This document shows, in pieces, positions 24,248-32,354 of a stretch of DNA of 64,000 nt (its first letter is position 1; each line of letters starts with the position of its first letter). Below the pieces are notes generated by a model. That model saw nothing but the letters and a program-made list of their open reading frames with translations. It made no database searches and had not been told where the DNA came from. The DNA is from an uncultured Eubacteriales bacterium (GTDB taxonomy: Bacteria; Bacillota; Clostridia; Lachnospirales; Lachnospiraceae). Made by a program: the position numbers and the translations under genes. The stretch is from NCBI GenBank assembly GCA_900545175.1, contig UQYF01000004.1, positions 1-64,000 of the forward strand, read 5' to 3'.

Positions 24248-25585
24248 CAGTATTATCCTGATATTCCGAGAATATGTACGGCGCTTGCACAGTGGGGAGC
24301 ATGCATGACATATCTTTTTTTGATTAAGAAGGAATTGTTTAGACAAGTTAGATTCTGGGTGTGCAGCGTGGCAATGCTTGCAGTACAGGCAGCTTTTCTG
24401 GTGTGGTCGGGAAGTTTTAAGCTTATATTATGGCTTGTATGTATGTTGACAGCGGTTGGACTTATGTATGTTTTTATCAAGCTTGCAGGAAAGCTTTCAC
24501 ATCTTGCAACGGGATATTGCTGTGTCAAGGCGTTTTTGCTTGCAGAGTTTGCAGCTTCGTTCGAGTGGCAGCTTATGATGTATATCGGCGGGCGGCAGAT
24601 GAGTACGGCTGTATTCCGGGTAATTAACAGCTTGATGATTTTGGTGGTTTATGGTTCAGGCTTTGCGGTTACGGTAAAACTTGAGAAAAAAGTGTTTGAC
24701 AGCGACTATTTAAAAAGGCTTACAGTCAGGGAGGTGCTTGCGGCTGTGGGGATTGCGGTGGCGGTATTTGTCTTTAGCAATTTAAGTTTTATTTATGATG
24801 GAACCGGATACAGTGGGCTTCCTTTTACGGGTTCGACCCGTGAAGATATATTTTTTATAAGAACACTTGTCGATTTCGGAGGTCTTGCCATACTCTTTAT
24901 CTACCAGAGCCGAATATATGATTTTCTTGTGGAACGGCAGCTTTTGGCGATGAACACATTGCTTAAAAGCCAGTACGACCAGTACAGAAACTATCAGGAA
25001 AGCATGGAATTCATACATATAAAGTACCATGACCTGAAGCATCAGATTGCGGGGCTTAGGATTGAGACGGACGAAGAAAAGAGAAAGAAGTGGCTCGATG
25101 CCATGGAGGAGGAAGTAAGCACCTTCGAGACGATGCAGCGAACCGGCAATCAGGTGCTTGACACAATACTTGCCGCTAAGATATTCCACTGCCGCAAAAA
25201 TGACATAAGCATCACATGTGTGGCGGACGGTAGGCTGCTTGATTTTATGCATGTCATGGATATCTGCTCGATATTTGGAAATGCACTAGACAATGCAATC
25301 GAGCATGTGACGCTCATACCTGAGAAGGAGAAAAGGCTTATCCATGTGATTGTGGCTTCTAAGAAGAATTTTGTGCTCATCAAGGTGGAAAACTACTGTG
25401 ACACTCCGGTATATAAGGATGACAGAGCGTTAATAAAGACAACGAAGGCTGACAAAGATAATCACGGCTTCGGGTTGTCGAGCATTCGTGCCGCTGCCGA
25501 AAAATATGGCGGCGTGGTCGATTTTGGACAGCAAAATGACTGGTTCTATCTCACTATATTGATACCGGATTCCCCAAAGCACTGA
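24245..25585 (+). CDS. GHKL-type sensor histidine kinase (AgrC-like layout)
   Basis: A 446-residue membrane kinase: about six hydrophobic segments in residues 10-225, then a coiled linker. The phospho-acceptor region is KYHDLKHQIA (His about 262), and the GHKL ATPase domain has IFGNALDNAIEHV (N box) and DNHGFGLSSIRAAAEKYGG (G box). This is the AgrC/VirS group, whose ligands are often peptides, but no AgrB or AgrD gene is near. The ribosome site is weak; the start region is the repeat shared with 21511 and 22110. It is partner of the LytTR regulator upstream despite the 265-bp gap, which holds no gene. It is paralogous to the kinase at 39723. Confidence 0.88.
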   Translation: MQYYPDIPRICTALAQWGACMTYLFLIKKELFRQVRFWVCSVAMLAVQAAFLVWSGSFKLILWLVCMLTAVGLMYVFIKLAGKLSHLATGYCCVKAFLLAEFAASFEWQLMMYIGGRQMSTAVFRVINSLMILVVYGSGFAVTVKLEKKVFDSDYLKRLTVREVLAAVGIAVAVFVFSNLSFIYDGTGYSGLPFTGSTREDIFFIRTLVDFGGLAILFIYQSRIYDFLVERQLLAMNTLLKSQYDQYRNYQESMEFIHIKYHDLKHQIAGLRIETDEEKRKKWLDAMEEEVSTFETMQRTGNQVLDTILAAKIFHCRKNDISITCVADGRLLDFMHVMDICSIFGNALDNAIEHVTLIPEKEKRLIHVIVASKKNFVLIKVENYCDTPVYKDDRALIKTTKADKDNHGFGLSSIRAAAEKYGGVVDFGQQNDWFYLTILIPDSPKH

Positions 25586-25610
25586 TAACAGAGAAAATAA
25601 CATAAGACAA

Positions 25611-25703
25611 TTCTTTGGTAGAAGCTCAGTTGTCCGTAAATACCTTGCTTCATACAATAGAGCTGATATCTATAAATATAACATGTATCTGCATTTCATG
25701 CCA
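25611..25703. repeat. Palindromic repeat element, copy 5 (interior only)
   Basis: Contains CTTTGGTAGAAGCTCAG, ACCTTGCTTCATACAATAGA and GATATCTATAAATATAACATG. These match the inner right arm of copy 1 (TTGCTTCGTACAACGGA, GATATGCATAAATGTAACTT) without clear GGGTGTC ends. It lies between the kinase gene and the GH3 gene. Confidence 0.55.
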
Positions 25704-25805
25704 TATAATAGCAACTCATGCCTCAAAACGCACATTCAGAATTACTGTGCTAATATAATACTGACGATTTGATGCGGTTATATTAGTTGTTTTGGAGGTT
25801 TTTTT

Positions 25806-28292
25806 ATGGATAAAAATGAGATAAATGCGCTGGTACAGAAGATGACAATAGAGGAAAAAGCCGCACTTTTAGGCGGAAAGACCGTATGGCAGACGAGAGA
25901 GAATGAGAGACTTTCGATTCCGTCAATTTTTCTTTCTGATGGGCCTCATGGACTCAGAAAGCAGGCAGGTGCAGGAGATCACCTTGGACTTAATGCGTCA
26001 CTTGAGGCGACATGCTTTCCAACGGCTGCAACGATTGCAAACAGCTGGGATGAAAAGCTTGGCGAAGAGATAGGTGAGGCGCTCGGCGATGAAGCTGCAA
26101 GCATGGATGTGGATGTACTGTTAGGACCGGGGCTTAATATCAAGAGAAGCCCGCTGTGCGGAAGAAATTTTGAGTATTTTTCGGAGGACCCATATCTTTC
26201 GGGAAAGATGGCGGCGGCATACATCAGAGGAATACAAAAGAAGGGTGTGGCTGCATGTCCGAAGCATTTTGCGGTGAACAGTCAGGAGCTTAGAAGAATG
26301 GCTATGGATGCCGTTATTGACGAGAGAACATTAAGAGAGATATATCTTACAGGCTTTGAGATTGCCGTAAAAGAAGGCAAAAGCAAGGCGATAATGAGCA
26401 GCTACAATCAGATTAACGGAACATACGCCAATGAGAATGAGCATCTTTTGACGGATATCCTTCGTGATGAGTGGGGCTTTGACGGTATTGTCGTATCGGA
26501 CTGGGGCGGAAATAATGACCCGGTGAAGGCTGTGGAAGCCGGAGCGAATCTTGAGATGCCTAATTGCGGTTATGGCTCGGCAAGAGAGATTGTAAAGGCG
26601 GTGAAGGACGGCAGGCTGTCACAGAAGAAGCTTGATGAGAGGGTGAGCGAGCTGTTGAGTGTGATTATGGAGCTTGCCGATAGGAAATCCGCAAATCTGC
26701 CTCAGGATAAAGTAACAGGTAAAACGCAGGAACATAAGCAGGAAGGCGGCTTTGACAGGGAAGCACATCACAGGCTTGCAAAAAAGGCGGCGGCTGAGAG
26801 CATGGTGCTGTTAAAAAATGATGCATCAATTCTTCCTCTTAACAGAAGAAAGAAGATTGCAATTATCGGAGATTTTGCGTTTGCACCGAGATATCAGGGA
26901 GCCGGCTCTTCGATGGTAAATCCTACTAAGGTTGAAGCCGTTGCAGGAATTGCAAGAGAGTACAAGCTAAGCATTATCGGGATGACAAGAGGATACAAGC
27001 GTGATGGTGATGTGGATGAGGCAGAGAAAAAGGAAGCGCTTGAACTGGCACAGAGAGCTGACATTGTTATATTCTGTTTCGGACTTAATGAAATCAGTGA
27101 GTCTGAGGGACTTGACAGAACTCATATGAGAATACCGCAGAACCAGATAGAATTATTGCAGGATATAAACAGAGTAAATGAAAATATCGTGGGGATATTA
27201 AGTGCCGGTTCAGCTATGGAGATGCCATGGCAGTCGTGCTGTAAGGCGATTTTACATGGGTATCTCAATGGACAGGCTGGTGCATCTGCTACGCTTGATA
27301 TACTGACAGGAGCCGTAAATCCATCCGGCAGGTTAGCGGAGACATACCCTATAGCATATGAACATACACCGTCCTTCAGATATTATCCGAGCAACGAGAG
27401 AACCTCGGAATACAGGGAAAGCCTGTTTGTCGGCTACAGATACTATGACACCTCCAAGGTGCGTGTCCAGTATCCGTTTGGCTTCGGACTCTCATATACA
27501 GAGTTCACATATTCGGATTTGAAGATTGAAGACACAGGAGTGGAGCTTGTTGTATCAAATACAGGAGATGTATCAGGCGCAGAAGTTGTACAGATGTATG
27601 TAGGACTTCCGAATGCTATTGTATTCAGACCTGAGAAGGAGCTTAAAGGCTTTGCCAAGGTATTTTTAAAGCCGGGGGAAAGTAAAAAGGTGAAAATTCC
27701 GTTTGATGATAAGACATTCCGTTACTGGAATGTCAAAACAGGCAGATGGGATATTGAAACCGGAACCTACAATATAATGATAGGTTCAAGCGTGGCTGAT
27801 ATAAGACTTACCGGAACCATAGAACGTGTCGGAAACAACATAGGAATGCCATATAACCCTGCACTGCTTCCTTACTATTATACAGGGCTTGTGCAGAAGA
27901 TATCTGACGCAGAGTTCGAGACGCTCTTAGGGCGCAGGCTGCCAAGCGGTGAATGGAGCGGACAGCTTGGTGTAAATGATGCAATATGTCAGATGTATTA
28001 TGCAAAGAGCCGCCTTGCAAGACTGGTCTATAAAGTGTTGACGGACAAAAAGAAGAAAAGTGAACAGTTAGGCAAACCGAACCTCAATGTCTTGTTCATT
28101 TATAACATGCCGTTCAGGGCTATTGCCAAGATGACTAATGGAATGGTAGGAATGGATATGGTTTACGGCATGACAATGATTGTCAATGGACACTTTTTTA
28201 AAGGGATAGGTAAAATTATCGGCGGATTCTTCGGAAACAGACGGCGGGATAAGCGCTTTGTGAAGAAGTTAAAAAGAGCGGGAAAAGCTTAA
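25806..28292 (+). CDS. Glycoside hydrolase family 3 beta-glucosidase-like enzyme
   Basis: An 828-residue cytoplasmic GH3 enzyme (no signal peptide) that hydrolyses terminal beta-linked glucose or xylose. Domains in order are: the barrel (residues 1-300; SDGPHGLR, KHFAVNSQE, nucleophile Asp232 in VVSDWGG), the alpha/beta sandwich (SMVLLKNDASILPL), and a fibronectin-like C-terminal domain (YPFGFGLSYTEF). An extra region of about 140 residues follows (from about 690), with a hydrophobic patch and a very basic end, which is unusual. GGAGG lies seven bases upstream. It is the first enzyme of the glycoside island. Confidence 0.93.
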   Translation: MDKNEINALVQKMTIEEKAALLGGKTVWQTRENERLSIPSIFLSDGPHGLRKQAGAGDHLGLNASLEATCFPTAATIANSWDEKLGEEIGEALGDEAASMDVDVLLGPGLNIKRSPLCGRNFEYFSEDPYLSGKMAAAYIRGIQKKGVAACPKHFAVNSQELRRMAMDAVIDERTLREIYLTGFEIAVKEGKSKAIMSSYNQINGTYANENEHLLTDILRDEWGFDGIVVSDWGGNNDPVKAVEAGANLEMPNCGYGSAREIVKAVKDGRLSQKKLDERVSELLSVIMELADRKSANLPQDKVTGKTQEHKQEGGFDREAHHRLAKKAAAESMVLLKNDASILPLNRRKKIAIIGDFAFAPRYQGAGSSMVNPTKVEAVAGIAREYKLSIIGMTRGYKRDGDVDEAEKKEALELAQRADIVIFCFGLNEISESEGLDRTHMRIPQNQIELLQDINRVNENIVGILSAGSAMEMPWQSCCKAILHGYLNGQAGASATLDILTGAVNPSGRLAETYPIAYEHTPSFRYYPSNERTSEYRESLFVGYRYYDTSKVRVQYPFGFGLSYTEFTYSDLKIEDTGVELVVSNTGDVSGAEVVQMYVGLPNAIVFRPEKELKGFAKVFLKPGESKKVKIPFDDKTFRYWNVKTGRWDIETGTYNIMIGSSVADIRLTGTIERVGNNIGMPYNPALLPYYYTGLVQKISDAEFETLLGRRLPSGEWSGQLGVNDAICQMYYAKSRLARLVYKVLTDKKKKSEQLGKPNLNVLFIYNMPFRAIAKMTNGMVGMDMVYGMTMIVNGHFFKGIGKIIGGFFGNRRRDKRFVKKLKRAGKA

Positions 28293-28308
28293 AAAGATTA
28301 TAATAAAG

Positions 28309-28398
28309 GTTCGGGTGTCAAAACATGCTCATTTAGTCTATGAGTGTATAATGGGTTATACACAATTAAGTTTATGGTGCATGCTTTGACACCCGAAT
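28309..28398. repeat. Palindromic repeat element, copy 6
   Basis: GTTCGGGTGTCAAAACATGC (28309-28328) and GCATGCTTTGACACCCGAA (28379-28397) are inverted ends. The interior has GTTATACACAATTAAG, matching copy 1. It separates the two GH3 genes and could act as a transcription end for the first. Confidence 0.8.
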
Positions 28399-28443
28399 TT
28401 TATAGTAATATTGACTAAAAACAACCCAATAAAATAAAAAAAA

Positions 28444-28583
28444 TTGACGGATTGCGTCAAAAAAAGCACCGTTCACGTCAGGAATATGTTATAAGTGCTA
28501 AAAAATGCTATCATAACAGCATCAAAGCTATTAACTATTTACTATTAATTGAGTGAACGCGGAACTACATTTTTTGTGAACGC
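28444..28583. promoter_or_regulatory. Control region of the membrane GH3 operon
   Basis: The palindrome TTGACGGATTGCGTCAA (28444-28460) is followed by ACCGTTCAC (28468-28476) and two exact direct repeats GTGAACGC (28553-28560 and 28576-28583, 23 bp apart). The GTTCAC core resembles part of the published LytTR binding consensus, and such sites occur as direct repeats about two helical turns apart. A link to the LytTR genes flanking the island is inference. Confidence 0.4.
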
Positions 28584-28614
28584 CTACACAGTTAATACAA
28601 GGGAGGTAACAAAC

Positions 28615-31600
28615 ATGAAGAAAATTTCAAATGTGATGCGAGGAGTATCGTCAGTTACCGCATCCGTACTTGCACTTTCCGTACTTGGTACCGGAATTGC
28701 AAATTCGTACAGAAAAAATCTTGATGAGCAGCTTGGAACGACCAGTTATGTAACCTCGACAGATGAAGCTTCGGCAAGATTTGTCAAAGATTACAGTACT
28801 ATTGAGGATATGGCTGCTGCTGCAAAGGATATTGCGGTAAGAGAAGGTGAAGAAGGAACTGTTATTATGAAGAATGATAACAATGTGTTCCCTATAGCAG
28901 GCACACAGAAGGTTGCACTGTTTGGCATGGCAGCGTATGCTCCATATCCGTATAACAGCGGAGACCTGCGTGCGGGCAATGATGATGCAGTTGACCTGCG
29001 TCAGGCACTTAAGGAGGCAGGCATAACGGTTGACAGCACAGTTGAGGATATATATATGAATAAGATTCTCAATCCTCATGATGTTGAGCAGACTAACCGC
29101 TGGACAGGAGCGGTATCCATTGTAACAGGTTATGACAATATATACACAACATCTGTTGGCGATATGGAAGACTTCGTTATAAATGAAATATCACCTGACA
29201 GATTTACACAGATGGGTGCGTCTGATGACTGGAAATCGGCAATAGATAAAGATAATACTGTTGCGGTATGTGTATTTGCCCGTCCGGGTGGAGAATCTAA
29301 CACATATGCACAGGGCTCGGCGGTGAATGCAGCAGGTGAGAGCACAGGAGAAGATCCACTTGCTCTTTCCGAGGATGAGCTTGCTGTAATTGACGCAGCT
29401 AAGGAGACATGTTCTAAGGTTGTTGTTTTGTTAAACTCAGGAAATGCAATGGGAATTGCACAGATAGCCGAGGGCGGTGCGCATGAGGTTGACGGTATAG
29501 CATATATTGGATGTATCAATGACTATCAGTGTACAGGTATTGTAAATGTACTTACAGGAAAGGTCAATTCTACAGGTGCTCTCACAGACACATATGTGGT
29601 TGACAACAATTCAATTCCGGCAGTGCTTAACTTCGGCGGTGACTATTATGCAGATGCAGATATCGTGGCAGCAAATGCAGCTAACGGTTATGACGCGCGT
29701 TACCCTAAGACTGATATATCCAATATCAGCAGTGCAAGCTCCTTCGGAGGCGGTGATGCTACATACAGTGCCGGACAGTATATTGTTGAGGCGGAAGGCA
29801 TATATGTAGGTTACAAGTATTTTGAGACAAGATATTTTGATTCTATAATGAATCCTTCATCAAATGCAGATTCCTCAAAGGGAGCTACACAGTCAAATAC
29901 ATGGAGCTATGACAATGAAGTCATATATCCGTTCGGACACACACTTTCATATCTTGATTATGAGCAGAATGTAAAGAGTGTGACTGTTGACAAGACTTCT
30001 GAGGGAAATATAACTGCTGTTGTGGAAGTAAAGAATAAGAGCAATCAGGACGGAAGGTTCTTAGCACAGTTATATGTACAGCAGCCATATACAGATTATG
30101 ACAAGGCAAATAATGTTGAAAAGTCGGCAATCATGTTCCTCAATTCCGCAAAAGTGGATGTAGCGGCAGGACAGACAGCGGAAGTTACAATCACAGTTCC
30201 TACAAAGTATCTTGCAAGCTATGATTACACAAATGCCAAGACATACATATTAGATGACGGTGATTATTATTTTACAGCCGCAGCAGGTTCACATGAGGCA
30301 GTCAACAATGTGCTCGGAGCAATGGGCAAGACAGTTGCGGACGGAATGGATACCGAGGCAGTCGGAACAGCGGTTGTATGGAATGGCAACAAGTCACTTG
30401 ACACTACAACATTTGCTGTTTCACACGATACAATCGTAACAAATGTAGCCGATGATGCAGATCTCAACTACTGGACAGAGGATGACACAGTTACATATCT
30501 TTCAAGACAGGACTGGGATGCGACATACCCAATCAACTATAATGCTGATGTGACAGTGGCAATCGCTGACAGCCCTAAGAAGGATGAATGGATATCAGCA
30601 CTCCGCGGAATGCAGTACACGATAAAGACAGACAATCCTGCCGAGGAAGGCAAGGACAACGGCGTTAGATTCAGCACAGAAGACATACAGTATGAGCAGC
30701 TCAGCAACATAAATGACCCATATTGGGATAAGCTTGTATCTTCAATCACTATAGATGAGGCAGTAGGAGCAGTTATCCATGGCGGAAGCCAGAGTGATGT
30801 GCTCACAAATGTAGATAACCCTGTTGTATTACAGAATGAAGGTGTAAACGGCTTTACTGCAACTTATACAGATGAAACTACAGGAAAGACATATCGTTTT
30901 AACGTCAGCTCACAGACACTCTTAGGTTCATCTTTCAACCCTGAGCTTGCTTATGAGTGGGGACTTGTAGAAGGTAATTCAGGACTCTGGCTTGAAAGAT
31001 ATGATGTATGGGGAACGGGTCTTACTCTCAGAAGAACACCTTACAATGGACGTAACTATGAGTATATTTCAGAGGATCCTATGCTCACAAACAGAATTGG
31101 TTATGGTATCATCAAGGGATGTACAGAGAAGGGAATCTTAAACGGACCAAAGCATATAGGCTTCAACGATCAGGAGCATAACCGTAACGGAGTTGCCGCA
31201 TACATGAATGAGCAGAAGATGCGTGAGACAGACCTTAGAGGCTTCCAGGGAGCATTAGAGGATGCCGGCGGTCTCGCAGTAATGGTGGCATTTAACCGTA
31301 TTGGCGCAACCAACGCTTCACATCATGTAGGAATGTTAAAGACAATTCTTCGTGATGAGTGGGGATATACAGGTGTAATTTCCACTGATATGATGAACAA
31401 CTCTTACTACTTTACACCTGAGTCAATGATAATGGCTACAGTCACACAGGTAGCAGACTTTGGCGGAAATGATAACCACATCAACCTCGGTGACGGCGGT
31501 GTTGATGCAACATGGTCATATATCTCAGAGGATTCGGTAAAGAACGATGCAACACTTGTAAATCAGGCTCGTGAGAACCTCAAGTATCAGTTATATACCT

Positions 31601-31764
31601 TCGCAAACAGCGCAGTAATGAATGTGTCAACAGTAAGGGTAGATACATGGTGGGATACAGTGCTTAAGGTAACACGTACAGTCAGCGGTGTAGCTACAGG
31701 AGTATTCGTACTTGCATGGCTTGCATTCTCTCTCATGCCTGAAAAGAAGAAAGAGGAGGAATAA
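28615..31764 (+). CDS. Domain-swapped GH3 enzyme with membrane anchors at both ends
   Basis: A 1049-residue GH3 protein with reversed domain order. An N-terminal membrane/signal segment (residues 5-27) comes first, then the alpha/beta sandwich (EEGTVIMKNDNNVFPI) and the fibronectin-like domain (VIYPFGHTLSYLDY). The catalytic barrel comes last (RNYEYISEDPML, KHIGFNDQEHNRNG, nucleophile Asp925 in GVISTDMMNN), then a C-terminal membrane segment and KKKEEE tail. Reversed order is known from Ruminococcus albus and Butyrivibrio beta-glucosidases. The start at 28615 follows GGGAGG; the frame is open from 28549. It probably acts outside or at the membrane, with the small membrane protein encoded three bases downstream. 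Confidence 0.9.
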   Translation: MKKISNVMRGVSSVTASVLALSVLGTGIANSYRKNLDEQLGTTSYVTSTDEASARFVKDYSTIEDMAAAAKDIAVREGEEGTVIMKNDNNVFPIAGTQKVALFGMAAYAPYPYNSGDLRAGNDDAVDLRQALKEAGITVDSTVEDIYMNKILNPHDVEQTNRWTGAVSIVTGYDNIYTTSVGDMEDFVINEISPDRFTQMGASDDWKSAIDKDNTVAVCVFARPGGESNTYAQGSAVNAAGESTGEDPLALSEDELAVIDAAKETCSKVVVLLNSGNAMGIAQIAEGGAHEVDGIAYIGCINDYQCTGIVNVLTGKVNSTGALTDTYVVDNNSIPAVLNFGGDYYADADIVAANAANGYDARYPKTDISNISSASSFGGGDATYSAGQYIVEAEGIYVGYKYFETRYFDSIMNPSSNADSSKGATQSNTWSYDNEVIYPFGHTLSYLDYEQNVKSVTVDKTSEGNITAVVEVKNKSNQDGRFLAQLYVQQPYTDYDKANNVEKSAIMFLNSAKVDVAAGQTAEVTITVPTKYLASYDYTNAKTYILDDGDYYFTAAAGSHEAVNNVLGAMGKTVADGMDTEAVGTAVVWNGNKSLDTTTFAVSHDTIVTNVADDADLNYWTEDDTVTYLSRQDWDATYPINYNADVTVAIADSPKKDEWISALRGMQYTIKTDNPAEEGKDNGVRFSTEDIQYEQLSNINDPYWDKLVSSITIDEAVGAVIHGGSQSDVLTNVDNPVVLQNEGVNGFTATYTDETTGKTYRFNVSSQTLLGSSFNPELAYEWGLVEGNSGLWLERYDVWGTGLTLRRTPYNGRNYEYISEDPMLTNRIGYGIIKGCTEKGILNGPKHIGFNDQEHNRNGVAAYMNEQKMRETDLRGFQGALEDAGGLAVMVAFNRIGATNASHHVGMLKTILRDEWGYTGVISTDMMNNSYYFTPESMIMATVTQVADFGGNDNHINLGDGGVDATWSYISEDSVKNDATLVNQARENLKYQLYTFANSAVMNVSTVRVDTWWDTVLKVTRTVSGVATGVFVLAWLAFSLMPEKKKEEE

Positions 31765-31767
31765 AAG

Positions 31768-32256
31768 ATGAATTTTATGAAGAAACAGACCGCAGGAAGC
31801 GGTATCACATTTGTCGCTTTTGTTCTGTCAATAGTTGCTATTATAGTATATTTTGTAAATATAGGCAGTGCAGGTTATTTTCAAAATGCTGCCGTACCTG
31901 AAACAGTTATGTATAATGTAATCGGAATAGTTCTTCTTGCTGTAGTGTTAGTTGTGTCACAGCTTTCAATTAACGGAGCTGCCGGAAAGGTTCTTACAAT
32001 AGTATCCGATGCATTAAGAATTGGTGCTCCTGTGCTTTTTATAGCAGCACTCATGAAGCTTGTTTCAAGCAGAGTACAGGGATTTGCATTTATCTACTTT
32101 TCAAATGAGGAAGTTCTTCATGAGGTGCAGACAGCTGAGAATATGTCATCTGCACATGGAACAATCGCAAATATGGTATTGCTTGGGGTGACAGCAGTAG
32201 TTGCAATGGCAGCAGCATTCTTCAGTATGAAGAAGGTTCAGAAAGTACAGAAATAA
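31768..32256 (+). CDS. Four-helix membrane protein linked to the GH3 enzyme
   Basis: A 162-residue protein with four hydrophobic segments (about 12-30, 47-65, 75-95, 132-152) and a short basic tail (KKVQKVQK). Its start is three bases after the GH3 stop and its AGGAGG site lies inside the GH3 end, so the two are translationally coupled. It has no enzyme motif. It likely forms a complex with, or helps insert, the doubly anchored GH3 protein; this is inferred from coupling only. A terminator follows. Confidence 0.75.
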   Translation: MNFMKKQTAGSGITFVAFVLSIVAIIVYFVNIGSAGYFQNAAVPETVMYNVIGIVLLAVVLVVSQLSINGAAGKVLTIVSDALRIGAPVLFIAALMKLVSSRVQGFAFIYFSNEEVLHEVQTAENMSSAHGTIANMVLLGVTAVVAMAAAFFSMKKVQKVQK

Positions 32257-32261
32257 TATGA

Positions 32262-32300
32262 TTTCCTCCCGGAGTTAAGAGCTTCGGGAGGAATATTAGA
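32262..32300 (+). terminator. Terminator after the GH3-membrane protein pair
   Basis: TTCCTCCCGGAG (32262-32273) pairs with GCTTCGGGAGGAA (32281-32293) with small irregularities, followed by TATTAGATT. The T tract is weak. Confidence 0.6.
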
Positions 32301-32354
32301 TTAACAGTGATATGGTAAAATGTATATAGCCGCAGGTCGGAGGAATGAATATAG

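Noticed and set aside
24245..25585. Agr-type quorum-sensing locus
   Set aside because: The kinase looks like AgrC but no AgrB or AgrD-like gene is found around either kinase.
28549..28614. N-terminal extension of the membrane GH3 protein
   Set aside because: The extension starts at TTG, overlaps the GTGAACGC repeats and has no ribosome site; GGGAGG precedes the ATG at 28615.
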